A stretch of DNA of 64,000 bases from DASQMT01 sp963835735 (lineage in GTDB: Bacteria > Actinomycetota > Thermoleophilia > Solirubrobacterales > Solirubrobacteraceae): positions 124,001 through 188,000 of the forward strand of contig CAWIGP010000009.1 of NCBI GenBank assembly GCA_963835735.1, in the 5' to 3' direction. The translations under genes were made by a program, and so were the position numbers. The notes beneath the pieces were generated by a model, which was given only the letters and a program-made list of their open reading frames with translations, searched no databases and was not told the DNA's origin. Below are positions 1 through 8,329 of this stretch, piece after piece (positions within the stretch are counted from its first letter, which is position 1; each line of letters starts with the position of its first letter).

Positions 1-1
1 G

Positions 2-503
2 GCTGCGGACGAGTCGGTGAAGCAGGAGCGACAGGCCGCCGAGGCGGATGCCGACGAAGAGCAGCAGGAGGTCCAGGCAGAAGTCGACGACGCCGTCGAG
101 GAAGCCCAGGGCGAGGCCGAGGCGTCCCAGCAACGCGCCGAGGAGCTCGTCGAGGATGCACTGGATAAGCGAGCGGAGGCCAAGCGACTGGCCGATGAGG
201 CGGCCGAGGCCGCGCGCGCCGCCGCCGAGGAAGCGAACCGCCAAGCGCGACAGCTCGCCGACGCGGCCGAACAACAGGTGAGCGACGCCGAATCACGCGT
301 CGGGGAGACCGAGCAGCTGCGCGAGCACGCCAAGACGGAGGCGAAACACACCGCCCGCGAGCTCCGGGACGCCGCGGAGAACGGGCTGGACTCCTACAGC
401 AAGACGCGTCGAGCTCGCATCCGGCATCGGCATCGAAGGACGGACGAGCATGACCAAGAGCGAACTCCTCGACGCAATTGCCAAGGCGTCTCGGACGCGA
501 TGA
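2..503 (+). pseudogene. Alanine-rich coiled-coil protein with Rho_N/SAP-like C-terminus, frameshifted, 5' end outside window
   Basis: The frame is open from base 2, so the true start lies before the window. About 120 residues are a charged, Ala/Glu/Arg-rich helix with strong coiled-coil character (many EEA, AEA and RAE heptad-like steps). Near base 404 the frame breaks. In the frame one base on, the sequence reads VELASGIGIEGRTSM then TKSELLDAIAKASR, ending at TGA 501-503. This is the small helix-extended fold of Rho N-terminal/SAP type found at the end of many actinobacterial stress-related helical proteins. Dropping one base near 404 joins both parts. Without that, the protein would end in unrelated Arg/His-rich sequence. 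The next gene starts 20 bases later. A nucleic-acid-binding role for the tail is known for Rho_N folds and is inference here. Confidence 0.55.
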
Positions 504-522
504 ACGACAGCGGAGGCTACTC

Positions 523-810
523 ATGGTGACATTCCTGAACAGGAAGAGCAACGTCGACCGGCTGCTCGAGACAGTCAGCAACTCGCTCGATGCCTCGAAC
601 CTGCTCAAGGCCGTCCTGCCCGACGACCTCCGCTCCGGCACGACACTAAAGGAGGGCCTGCGCACGGGTAAGAGCCTGAAGGCAGTGATACCCCGCGGCA
701 GGGCCTTGAAGGCGGGACTGGTCGCCGGCGGCCTCGCCGGACTCACGGCGGGCAGTGCCGGCATCTCGTCCCTCCGGCGCCGCAGGGAGGGGGCGGCGGG
801 CGATTCGTGA
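523..810 (+). CDS. Small conserved-looking protein of unknown function (95 aa)
   Basis: ATG at 523 is preceded by a GGAGG at 512-516, which decides this start over an upstream in-frame ATG at 478. The product is basic. Its N-terminal half is helical with a repeated LKAVLP or LKAVIP motif. A short Gly/Ala-rich hydrophobic stretch (about residues 65-82) could be a weak membrane helix, and the end is Arg-rich. No catalytic motif is visible and I do not recognise the family. It overlaps the next gene by four bases (GTGA), so the two are probably translated together with the upstream coiled-coil gene. Confidence 0.6.
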   Translation: MVTFLNRKSNVDRLLETVSNSLDASNLLKAVLPDDLRSGTTLKEGLRTGKSLKAVIPRGRALKAGLVAGGLAGLTAGSAGISSLRRRREGAAGDS

Positions 811-992
811 AGCTCACCAAGCTGGCACTCTTCGCCGCAGGATACGTTCTCGGCGCACAGGCGGGCCGTGAACGTTATGCACAGATCGTCCACGCGGCCG
901 CGCAGGCGTCTGAGAAACTCGAGGCATTCAGCTCACGGCGCCCCCCGAGCGGCCAAGGCCTCGGCTCCGCTCGTCCTGACCGCGGCTCCTGA
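807..992 (+). CDS. YtxH-like small membrane-associated protein
   Basis: The start is GTG at 807, inside the stop of the preceding gene. The N-terminus (KLTKLALFAAGYVLGAQAGR then ERYAQI) is the hallmark of short actinobacterial YtxH-type proteins: one hydrophobic helix containing GYVLG followed by AGRERY. About 61 residues. The last 20 residues (RRPPSGQGLGSARPDRGS) are low complexity, so the tail may be altered by a frameshift. YtxH proteins are linked to general stress in Bacillus. That role is only a family-level guess here. Confidence 0.6.
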   Translation: MKLTKLALFAAGYVLGAQAGRERYAQIVHAAAQASEKLEAFSSRRPPSGQGLGSARPDRGS

Positions 993-1289
993 CCGCAATC
1001 GACGCGCATCTGACGGAGTCCTCATCGAGGCGTCGGTCCTGGCGCGCCTACTGGGCATCAGGCTGTTGACACTCGATGCGACGGTCGTCTTCGCGCCGGC
1101 CGACGTGACAGCGCCGCAGTCGGAAGCGCATCGCCCTTGGGGGCGCGCGTCCGCGCGACCCCCTGGCCGCCTTACGGCCAGTCCCGGCGCGACGAGCAGC
1201 GGCCTGGCCGAGGCCGTCCGGAACATCAATGAGGGCAGCGCGGTTCTCGCAGAGACCCGACGCAACTGTCCGTGACCTGCCGGCGAAGC
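993..1289. other. Stretch without recognisable gene
   Basis: Open frames exist on both strands because of the base composition, but none has family-like composition, a ribosome-binding site or a recognisable motif. It lies between the YtxH-like gene and a transposase remnant and may hold further decayed mobile-element sequence. Confidence 0.4.
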
Positions 1290-1553
1290 CCGGTCGGTAC
1301 GCGCCTCGACCCGAGCGCCAACGCGCCAGCAGCCTTGACGTCTCGCTCCATGTCAGTTGTAGGACCAGGCAGGTTTTCAGGCTCGTCGAGGCGAGCGATG
1401 GGTGGTTTGTGGCTGAGGGCGCGGTGTGGGCGGCGATGGTTATCGGACCACAGCCAGCCGTCAAGTGCCGCGGTGTGTTGCGGGCTTGAGCCGTAGATCG
1501 CGCCGTAGGCCCAGCCGGCGATGAGGGTGCGGATGAAGCGCTCGATTCTCCTT
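1290..1553 (-). pseudogene. IS481/IS3-type transposase, C-terminal remnant
   Basis: Reading the minus strand from about 1553 gives IERFIRTLIAGWAYGAIYGS, then a DNHRRPHRALSHKPPIARLD block. This is the end of the rve integrase core in IS481-family transposases: the final catalytic Glu region (K-x-ERF.RTL) and the diagnostic NHRRPH.AL...PP..RL motif. The N-terminal helix-turn-helix and first catalytic residues are absent. It abuts an IS110 remnant, so two unrelated insertion sequences decayed side by side. Confidence 0.7.
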
Positions 1554-1822
1554 ATCTGTGCTCGTCCTTAGCGTCAAGCCGCGGGTGGGGGGGCGTGGGC
1601 TGGTTGGTGGTGTGGGTCGGGTGCGCGCGGACGCCCAGCCTTATCTCGGTCCGCGATCCGGGTTGGCTCCGGATCGGCGACATGATGGTTGATGGGGTGT
1701 TCCGTGACGCGGTGCGGCCGCTCTGTCTATGAAGGCCGTCCACCGGGTGGTGCGGCAGGAGCATGCCGGGAGCCGGCCGCGGTGCATCGGCGTGAGTGAG
1801 GGCTGCGCGCGCGACCGAGTGG

Positions 1823-2590
1823 TCATGCGGGCTGCAGGGCCTCCTCGCCGAGTTCGCGGAGGGTGTGGTAGCTGGTGCAGCTTGCGCGCGACGGCTAGGC
1901 ACGCGCGGTTGCCGCCGAGCCGCGCGGCTGCCTCGACGTAGTAGTCGTGGTCGGGTGAGCCGGGCCGGCGCGCGCATTGGGCCGCCTCAAACAGCGCCCA
2001 ACGCAACGCCGGCGGTGCCTGTCGGGAGAGCCGGCCAGGGGCGCGACGCGCGTCGGACTGGTGGACGGTGATGTCCATGCCGGCGTAGCCGACGGCCTCG
2101 CGCGAGGAGTTGAAGCGGCGGGCGTCGCCGAGCTCGGCGTGGATCGTGATCGAGGTCAGCGAACCGATCCCGTAGTGACGCATCAGCGCCCGGCATCCAG
2201 GCTGACGCTTGGCGTAATCGCGCAGTTGCTGGTCGAGCGGCTCGAGCTGAGCGTCGTGGGCGTCGATCAGCGCCAGCGCGATCGTGATCTGCTCGCGGGC
2301 CGCCGGCGGCAGCTGCAGGCCGGCTAGCCAGGCGCGCGACTCGGCGCCCAGCAGCCAGCTGCACGGCGCGACACCGTGGTGGTAGAGCACTGCTTGCATG
2401 CGCTGCTGCCACTCGCGGCGCTGGTCGACGAGCGTGTGGCGCAGCCTGACCCGGGCGCGCAGCTCGAGCAGGTGCTCGGGCGGGATCCACGATTCGGGCA
2501 GTCGCCCGACCATCACCAGCTCGCGCGAGCCGACAGGCGAGAACACGGTCGGCGACAGGACGCTGACCGCCAGCCGTCGACGACGTTTGG
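1823..2590 (-). pseudogene. IS110-family transposase remnant
   Basis: The minus-strand frame shows LPESWIPPEHLLELRARVRL, then GIGSLTSITIHAELGDARRF and YAGMDITVHQSDARRAPGRL, with a C-terminal SPDHDYYVEAAARLGGNRAC block. This is the IS110 Transposase_20 domain. The end needs a frame change near 1855-1870, after which SYHTLRELGEEALQPA stops at 1823. Upstream of about 2540 the expected KTDR.DA linker is only recoverable in broken frames, and the N-terminal DEDD catalytic domain is missing. At least two frameshifts and a 5' loss make it non-functional. Confidence 0.75.
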
Positions 2591-2645
2591 AAGGCGGCGC
2601 AGAGCCGGTAGGACTGCACGGAAGCGACCCTACGCGGAGCACGAT

Positions 2646-2831
2646 ATGGCCGAGCCCGTTCCCGCCGGCAGCGACGTATCAGCCGGCACCTACAAGTGCA
2701 CCAACTGCGGCAACGAGCTACAGGTCGGCTCCACGACGCACCTGCCGCCGTGCCCGAGCTGCGGTAGCGGCGAGTACCAGACGATCAGCGGCGGCGACTC
2801 CGCCGACGATCCGTATCCCGACTCCGCATGA
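2646..2831 (+). CDS. Small zinc-ribbon protein
   Basis: A 61-residue protein with a rubredoxin-like zinc ribbon: C-T-N-C-G at residues 18-22 and C-P-S-C-G at about 38-42, the knuckles separated by a short strand and loop. The rest is acidic and Ser/Asp-rich. ATG at 2646 has a short GGAG about eight bases upstream. The stop overlaps the next ATG (ATGA), so it is probably translated with the F420 oxidoreductase. Zinc coordination is inferred from the four Cys. The partner or role is unknown. Confidence 0.75.
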   Translation: MAEPVPAGSDVSAGTYKCTNCGNELQVGSTTHLPPCPSCGSGEYQTISGGDSADDPYPDSA

Positions 2832-3769
2832 AGGTTGGCTACTTCCTCTCGAGCGAGGAGTTCGGTCCGCGCGACCTGGTGGAGCAGGCGCGCCGGGCCG
2901 AGCGGGCCGGGTTCCACGCGCTCTGGATCTCCGATCACTACCACCCCTGGAACGATGAGCAGGGTCACAGCCCGTTCGTCTGGTCGGTCATCGGCGCGCT
3001 CGCCGAGGCGACGAGCCTCCCCGTGACGACCGGCGTGACGTGTCCGAGTAGACGCATCCACCCGGCGATCATCGCCCAGGCCGCCGCCACCAGCGGCGTC
3101 ATGCACGAGGGCCGCTTCTCGCTCGGCGTCGGCTCGGGCGAGGCGCTGAACGAGCACGTCCTCGGCGACCGCTGGCCCGAGACCGACGTCCGGCTCGAGA
3201 TGCTCGAGGAGGCCGTCGAGGTCATCCGGCTGCTCTGGGAGGGCGGCCAGCGGAGCCACCACGGGCGCCACTACACGGTCGAGAACGCGCGCGTCTACGA
3301 CCTGCCCGACGAGCCGCCGCCGATCCTCGTCTCCGGCTTCGGCCCGAAGGCGATCGATCTCGCGGCACACGTCGGCGACGGCTTCTGCACGACGTCGCCG
3401 GACAAGGACGCGATCGATCGATACCGCTCCGCAGGCGGCACAGCCCCGGTACACGCCGGGACCAAAGTCTGCTTCATGGACGACCCCGAAGCGGCGCTGG
3501 AGACCGTCCTACGCCTGTGGCCCAACGAAGGCCTGCCCGGCGAGCTCGCCCAGGTCCTCCCCACCCCGGCTCACTTCGAGCAGGCTTGCGAGCTCGTCAC
3601 CGGCGAGCACATCTCCTCGCCCGTCGGGCCTGACCTCGACGCGCACGTCGCGTCGCTCCAGCAGTACGCCGACGCGGGCGTCGACGAGCTGTTCGTGCAG
3701 CAGATCGGCCCCGAGCAGGACTCGTTCTTTACCACCTGGGCCGACGAGGTCCTCCCACGCTTCACCTGA
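2828..3769 (+). CDS. F420-dependent LLM-class oxidoreductase, TIGR03557/glucose-6-phosphate dehydrogenase-like
   Basis: A 313-residue luciferase-like TIM-barrel protein. Visible marks of the F420-dependent branch are the N-terminal GYFLSSEEFGP, WISDHYHPW around residues 38-46, the SPFVWSVIGALAEAT segment, the TCPSRRIHPAI loop, LGVGSGEALNEH near residue 100, and DGF in the substrate pocket region. These resemble the TIGR03557 group and the actinobacterial F420-dependent glucose-6-phosphate dehydrogenases. The substrate cannot be told from sequence. It is coupled to the zinc-ribbon gene upstream and followed 17 bases later by a helical protein gene, forming a likely three-gene operon. Confidence 0.85.
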   Translation: MKVGYFLSSEEFGPRDLVEQARRAERAGFHALWISDHYHPWNDEQGHSPFVWSVIGALAEATSLPVTTGVTCPSRRIHPAIIAQAAATSGVMHEGRFSLGVGSGEALNEHVLGDRWPETDVRLEMLEEAVEVIRLLWEGGQRSHHGRHYTVENARVYDLPDEPPPILVSGFGPKAIDLAAHVGDGFCTTSPDKDAIDRYRSAGGTAPVHAGTKVCFMDDPEAALETVLRLWPNEGLPGELAQVLPTPAHFEQACELVTGEHISSPVGPDLDAHVASLQQYADAGVDELFVQQIGPEQDSFFTTWADEVLPRFT

Positions 3770-3786
3770 CCACACCGGAGGTAGCC

Positions 3787-4278
3787 ATGGCAGATCTCAC
3801 CCCCCTCGACGAGAAGCTCGGCGAGGTCCTCGGTCTCGCGCAGGCGGCGCAGGCCGCGACCAAGAAGGTCAGCTCGATGGAGCACGCCGACGACTTCGAG
3901 AGCGACCTCGAGCGCATGCACGAGCAGGCCGCCGAGACCGAGCGCCGCACGGACGAGCTCATCGACGGGCTCGACGGCAAGAAGACCGCGATCCGCGACA
4001 AGGCCACCGACACCAAGAGCGACGCCACCGAGATGATGCGCACCTACCTCGGCGGCGAAGACGAGGCCCTCGACGGTTTCGAGTTCCTCAGCATGGCCGA
4101 GGCCGGCGAGCTCTGCCACTGGGAGATCGCCGAGCGAATGTCCGACGCCATCGGCGCCGCCGACGTCCATGACCTCGCCACCTGGGCCGTCGAGGTGCAG
4201 CGCGACCACGTCGAGACCGTCCGCCGCGCCTCGCTGACGCTCGCCGTCCAGGAGATCACCGAAAGCGCCGACGGCTGA
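3787..4278 (+). CDS. Helical protein of unknown function, ferritin-like in appearance (163 aa)
   Basis: ATG at 3787 follows GGAGG at 3777-3781. The product is almost wholly helical. An N-terminal half rich in Asp, Glu, Thr and Lys forms a likely coiled coil. A C-terminal half (ALDGFEFLSMAEAGELCHWE, then QRDHVETVRRASLTLAVQEI) has the E...H..E spacing of a four-helix bundle. This resembles DUF892/ferritin-like helpers but I cannot name the family. It probably belongs to the same transcript as the zinc-ribbon and F420 genes. Confidence 0.65.
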   Translation: MADLTPLDEKLGEVLGLAQAAQAATKKVSSMEHADDFESDLERMHEQAAETERRTDELIDGLDGKKTAIRDKATDTKSDATEMMRTYLGGEDEALDGFEFLSMAEAGELCHWEIAERMSDAIGAADVHDLATWAVEVQRDHVETVRRASLTLAVQEITESADG

Positions 4279-4336
4279 CGCACGACGCTCGGCTCATCGA
4301 TCGCCAGACTACGCGAGGTCCCGGCGGAGGATGAGG

Positions 4337-4384
4337 GGTGAGCGACGGGATTCGAACCCGCGACCGCCCGGGACCACAACCCGG
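4337..4384 (-). other. 3' half of a tRNA-His gene (GTG anticodon), probable attachment-site relic
   Basis: On the minus strand a complete anticodon arm (CCGGG, loop TTGTGGT, CCCGG), a TTCGAAT T-loop with its stem, and the 3' acceptor strand CGCTCAC plus discriminator C are present. The sequence 5' of the anticodon arm (4385 upward) has no D-arm and no complementary GTGAGCG acceptor strand. A lone 3' tRNA half is the usual footprint left by integrases that insert at a tRNA 3' end. The polarity places the former element to the right of this site. Confidence 0.75.
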
Positions 4385-4683
4385 CAATTCCGGTTGCGCA
4401 GGACCCTGGTTTGGCTCTGCGGCGGATTTGAGTTGTCCTCAGTACCGTCCATTGTCCTCGCTTTGGAGCCCGAATTGGAGCCCGCGGCGTCGGATTCGCA
4501 CCGCCACCGACACGCGTTCTGCCGGTACCGGTCGCACTTCGGCCATCTGGTCAAGGTTGGCCCCGAGTAGCCGTGGTGCCTGTTCGATGTCCGCGGCGTC
4601 CGTCGCTGACGCCGGGCACGGGTCGTGGCGACGAACGGGTCGTGGCGACTCGGTGATCGGCGAATTGGGTAGAGCCCACGGCG
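4385..4683. other. Stretch without recognisable gene beside the tRNA-His relic
   Basis: No start with a ribosome-binding site or recognisable protein motif was found on either strand. By position this is the former inside edge of an integrated element. Confidence 0.35.
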
Positions 4684-5112
4684 ATGCTCGGCTTCGGCGA
4701 GAGCCCGCTCTCGATCTACCTCAACGACCATCTGTCGGGCGCGACCGCGGGCGTCGCGCTCGCTCGTCGCGTCACGCCGGGTGAGCTGGCGGAGGAGATC
4801 GAGGAGGATCGCGGCGTCCTCCTCGAGGTGATGCAGCGACTGTCGGTGGGCCGTGACCGGGCGCGGATCGCGCTCGGCTGGGGCACCGAGAAGATGCTGC
4901 GACTGAAACCCGGCCCGCGGTTCGAGGACCTCGAGACGCTGTCGCTGGGCGTCGAGGGCAAGCTCGCGCTGTGGGCGGCGCTGCACCACGCGTACGGCGA
5001 CGACCCCCGGCTGCGGGGCGTCGATCTCGACGCGCTCAGCGCCCGCGCGCGGTCGCAGCGCCGCCGGATCGAGCAGCAGCGGCTCGACGCCGCCGACGAG
5101 GCGCTCGGTTGA
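4684..5112 (+). CDS. Helical actinobacterial protein of unknown function (142 aa)
   Basis: The N-terminus (SIYLNDHLSGATAGVALARR) with an early NDHL..A.AG pattern and the following EEIEEDRGVL stretch match a small helical family that I have seen in actinobacteria but cannot name. The rest is alternating amphipathic helix with a long Arg-rich C-terminal helix. No metal or nucleotide motif is evident. Its stop overlaps a TTG start of the FAD-Rieske gene (TTGA), which implies co-translation and a possible accessory role to that oxidoreductase. Confidence 0.65.
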   Translation: MLGFGESPLSIYLNDHLSGATAGVALARRVTPGELAEEIEEDRGVLLEVMQRLSVGRDRARIALGWGTEKMLRLKPGPRFEDLETLSLGVEGKLALWAALHHAYGDDPRLRGVDLDALSARARSQRRRIEQQRLDAADEALG

Positions 5113-6611
5113 AGCGCCAGTCGCTCTGGTTCGACACCGACGAGCCGCCGGCCCGCTACCCCGCGCTCGAGGGCGAGCGGCGGGTGGACGTCGCCGTGGT
5201 GGGTGCGGGCATCACCGGCATGACCGCGGCGCTGCTGCTCGCGCGCGCGGGCCGGAGCGTCGCGGTGCTCGACCAGCATGCGGTCGCGGGCGGGACCACG
5301 GGGCATAGCACCGCCAAGATCACGTCCCAGCACGGGCTGATCTACGAGTCGCTGCGACTGACGCACGGGCGCGGCACCGCCCGCGCGTACGCCGCGGTGA
5401 TGGAGTCCGCCAAGGAGCGCATCGCCGAGCTCGCCGGCGAGGGCATCGAGTGCGGGTTCCGGCGGCGGGCGGCGTACGTGTACGGCAGCGAGGAGTCCCA
5501 CCGGCGCCGGCTCGAGCGCGAGGCCGGAGCGGCGAGCCAGGCTGGCTTGCCCGCCACATTCATGGAGACGGCACCGCTCCCCTTCGATACCCACGGCGCC
5601 GTGCGCTTCGATGACCAAGCCGAGTTCGACCCGCGCGCGTATGTCGCCGGCCTAGCGCGGCTGCTCGTCGACGCCGGCGGCGAGGTCTTCGAGCGCACGC
5701 GAGCGCACCAGGTCCACGAGGGCGCGCCTTGCCGGGTCGAGACCGAGCGCGGGACGCTGCTCGCCGACGACGTCGTGATCGCGACGCTGATGCCGTTCCT
5801 CGATCGCGGGGGGTTCTTCGCGCGCGCACACGCGCGCCGGTCCTACATCGTCACCGCTCGGATCGCCGAGGCTCCGCCCGACGGGATGTTCATCGGCGCC
5901 GGCGTTCCCACCCGCTCGCTGCGCGCGCACCCGTTCGGCGGCTCGGAGCTGTTGCTGGTCGGGGGCGAGGGCCACCATGTCGGCTCGACGGCAGCGCAGC
6001 CCGAGCGATACGAGCGGCTGATCGAGTTCGCCCGCCGCCACTGGGACGTGCGGTCCATCGAGCATGCGTTCTCGTCGCAGGACTTCAGCCCAGACGATCA
6101 CGTCCCCTACGCCGGGCGGCTGCACTTGCGATCCAGGCACGTCTACGTCGCGACCGGCCTGAACAAGTGGGGCATCACCGCGGGCACGGCCGCTGCCGGG
6201 GTGATCGCCGACGCGGTACTCGGGCGTGAGAACGAGTGGTCCGGCCTGTTCTCGTCCACGCGCATCCGCCCGCTCCAAGAGGCGCCGCGCTTCGTGCTCG
6301 AGAACACGCGTGTCGGCTTCCGCTTCTTCGCCGAGCGCCTCAAGCAGCGCGGGACGCGCCCGATCGCCGACCTGGCGCCCGGCGAGGGCGCGATCGTCTC
6401 GGCCGCGGGCAAGAAGGTCGCCGGCTTCCGCGACGCCGACGGGAGGCTCCATGCCGTGTCGAGCCGCTGCAGCCACCTCGGATGCCAGGTGGTCTGGAAT
6501 GCCGCCGAGCGGACTTGGGACTGCCCGTGCCACGCCTCGCGCTTCGACGTCGACGGATCCGTGCTCAACGGGCCGGCGGTGAAGCCGCTCGAGCATCGCG
6601 ATCCCGGATGA
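5109..6611 (+). CDS. FAD-dependent oxidoreductase with C-terminal Rieske [2Fe-2S] domain
   Basis: A 500-residue two-domain protein. Residues about 28-60 contain the Rossmann motif VVGAGITGMTAALLLARAG of the DAO/glycine-oxidase type FAD family. The body (to about 410) keeps the DAO C-terminal NKWGITAGTAAAGVIADAVL segment. The tail is a Rieske domain with C-S-H-L-G-C at 454-459 and C-P-C-H at 472-475, all four cluster ligands present. TTG at 5109 is chosen because the Rossmann fold begins 27 codons later and the codon overlaps the upstream stop. Such fusions pass electrons between FAD and an iron-sulfur cluster. The substrate is unknown, and a cytosolic location is inferred from the lack of a signal peptide. 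Confidence 0.85.
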   Translation: MKRQSLWFDTDEPPARYPALEGERRVDVAVVGAGITGMTAALLLARAGRSVAVLDQHAVAGGTTGHSTAKITSQHGLIYESLRLTHGRGTARAYAAVMESAKERIAELAGEGIECGFRRRAAYVYGSEESHRRRLEREAGAASQAGLPATFMETAPLPFDTHGAVRFDDQAEFDPRAYVAGLARLLVDAGGEVFERTRAHQVHEGAPCRVETERGTLLADDVVIATLMPFLDRGGFFARAHARRSYIVTARIAEAPPDGMFIGAGVPTRSLRAHPFGGSELLLVGGEGHHVGSTAAQPERYERLIEFARRHWDVRSIEHAFSSQDFSPDDHVPYAGRLHLRSRHVYVATGLNKWGITAGTAAAGVIADAVLGRENEWSGLFSSTRIRPLQEAPRFVLENTRVGFRFFAERLKQRGTRPIADLAPGEGAIVSAAGKKVAGFRDADGRLHAVSSRCSHLGCQVVWNAAERTWDCPCHASRFDVDGSVLNGPAVKPLEHRDPG

Positions 6612-6692
6612 CGCCCGCATCCTCGTGCTGTCCGTCGGGCGGGATGCCGCGGTTCGCCTGACCTGCCCGCACGCGCACCGGCGACGACCCTC

Positions 6693-7030
6693 TCAGGAGG
6701 GCTGAAACAGGATCTTGACGGCGCCGCCCTGCTCTTCTGGAAGATCTCGTAGGCGTGCCGACGGCGTCGATCACCGACATCCGGCCCGCGGCCGTCCGTG
6801 AGCTCGCGCACGACGTCTGATAGATCGTCGCGCTCCTCCAGGTTGAGCGTCTCGACCCGGTGGCCGGCGGCTCCGGCACGAGGTCGACGCCGATGACCCT
6901 CCCGGCGCCGCGGTGCTGCGCGATCGAGTGAGCACATCTCGCCGATCAGCCCCAGGCCGAGCACCAGCAGCGTCTCTGCCTCGGGAAGGTCGGCGTACTC
7001 GACGGCCTGCCACGCTGTCGGGAGCACGAG
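6693..7030 (-). pseudogene. Zinc-type alcohol dehydrogenase remnant
   Basis: The minus strand reads LPTAWQAVEYADLPEAETLL, VLGLGLIGEMC, then HRVETLNLEERDDLSDVVRE and LTDGRGPD. This is the NAD-binding region of a medium-chain alcohol dehydrogenase. The frame then shifts (SVIDAVGT), most of the C-terminal half is missing, and the last piece (YEIFQK, then GAVKILFQPS and stop at 6693) follows almost directly. The N-terminal zinc-binding domain is absent. Several frameshifts and an internal deletion show it is dead. Confidence 0.7.
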
Positions 7031-7189
7031 CGCAGCGATGACGAGCGCCGTGACGCCTGCGCGGAGCGTGTGGCGTGTTCTGTCCCTGGTCTGACGGGGC
7101 TCCGCGTGATGCGGTCCTCGGCCGGGCCAGGTCCGTGCCCGCGCCCGCCGGATCAGGGCGGTGAGCCCGCGCATCGACCTGGTCGCGGT

Positions 7190-7319
7190 ACGAGGTCGCC
7201 CTGTCGATCGACGGCAGCACCACGCTCATCAACACCGCCAGGGCGAGGACCAGCAGCGCCGGCCCGACGGTGCGCCGGTCGATCCCCGCCGAGCGGCGGG
7301 CATCGGAGGTCGCGGTCAC
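7190..7319 (-). pseudogene. N-terminal fragment of a single-pass membrane protein
   Basis: From GTG 7319 the minus strand gives a short Arg-rich head, one clear membrane helix (VGPALLVLALAVLMSVVLPS) and SYRDQV, after which the frame degrades. A tiny frame ending LLAVLEVAV overlaps the start (GTGTGA), suggesting a former two-gene unit. The family is not recognised. The break into the alcohol dehydrogenase remnant suggests a deletion scar. Confidence 0.35.
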
Positions 7320-7664
7320 ACCGCCACCTCCAAGACGGCGAGCAGGGCCTGACCAAAGCTGTACATCGTCGAACGCAGCTGCATGCCGCCCCCCTGGTGG
7401 TGGTGAAGCGATCCGCGCCGCGGATCCCGAATGCACTGGAAGCGTCGTGCCGGACGGGGTGAGCCGTCGTCACGTGTTCTGTGTGATTGCTGTGCGGAGG
7501 GCACGCCGGCGCGGCCCGGCGGAGTTCCTCGGACGCGCCCGACGCGTTCGCTCCAGACCGAGGTCGTACTACGACCCGGTGGGACGGACCGAGACATCCC
7601 GGGCACGATCGACGTAGCCTGCGGCTGGGCGCCATCGGCGGCAAAGGCGCTGCGCATGTACTGC

Positions 7665-7696
7665 TTACCGGTGATCGGCAAGATACGTGCCGGTAA
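7665..7696. promoter_or_regulatory. Inverted repeat upstream of the SRPBCC gene, possible operator
   Basis: TTACCGG at 7665-7671 is mirrored by CCGGTAA at 7690-7696 with an 18-base spacer, 43 bases before the ATG at 7739. Perfect 7-base arms in an AT-richer patch fit a dimeric regulator site. The regulator is unknown. Confidence 0.3.
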
Positions 7697-7738
7697 CGCA
7701 CCGCTTCACCGTCGACGAACCGCAAGAGGACAGCGCGC

Positions 7739-8221
7739 ATGAGGGACTTCCACGGAGAGGCGGCGGAGGTCACGCCGGCATCGCTGGATGACTCCTTCGC
7801 CCTGGTCGCAGCCGTCGATCGCTACCCCGACTGGTGCCCGGACGCCGTCCGAGCGGTCGACGTCCTCGAACGCGGCGCCGACGGCTACCCCAGAAGCGTG
7901 CGGATGCGGATGCACATCGCACGCGGAGCGATCGTTAGGGATTTCAACCTGTATCTGGCGATCGGCGTCGTGCCGCCGGCAGCCGTGAAGCTGAGGAGGT
8001 TCACCGATCATCCGACCAATCAGGAGCTCCACGCCACCTGGCTGCTGCGGCCCGCCGGCTGCACACGCATCGAGCTTCAACTCGACGCGAAGCTCCGCGT
8101 GCCTCCGTACACCCCCGCCGGCGGGATCCCGGATGCGATCGCCGAGGGCTTCGTCAGCGCGGCGTGCCGGGCTCTTGCCGCGCGTCAGCCGGATGCGCAG
8201 CGTGCCGCGCACCCCGACTAG
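7739..8221 (+). CDS. SRPBCC/START-superfamily protein (polyketide cyclase or COQ10-like)
   Basis: A 160-residue protein with the helix-grip layout. An opening strand is followed by SFALVAAVDRYPDWCPD, where the YP.W motif is typical of COQ10/polyketide-cyclase members. Alternating strands then lead to a long C-terminal helix (AIAEGFVSAACRALAARQ). The family binds hydrophobic ligands in a cavity. The ligand cannot be inferred. It is flanked on both sides by decayed genes, yet its own frame is intact. Confidence 0.75.
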   Translation: MRDFHGEAAEVTPASLDDSFALVAAVDRYPDWCPDAVRAVDVLERGADGYPRSVRMRMHIARGAIVRDFNLYLAIGVVPPAAVKLRRFTDHPTNQELHATWLLRPAGCTRIELQLDAKLRVPPYTPAGGIPDAIAEGFVSAACRALAARQPDAQRAAHPD

Positions 8222-8329
8222 AGGAGACGACGTGGCCGAGCTCGCACACGACAAGGCCATCGGCGCCGATGAGCACGGCCGATGTGGCACTCGTGGGTGC
8301 GCCCAGCTGCTCCACCGAGCGCAGGCCGG

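Noticed and set aside
4337..4384. Complete tRNA-His gene
   Set aside because: No D-arm or 5' acceptor strand is present, so only the 3' half can be claimed.
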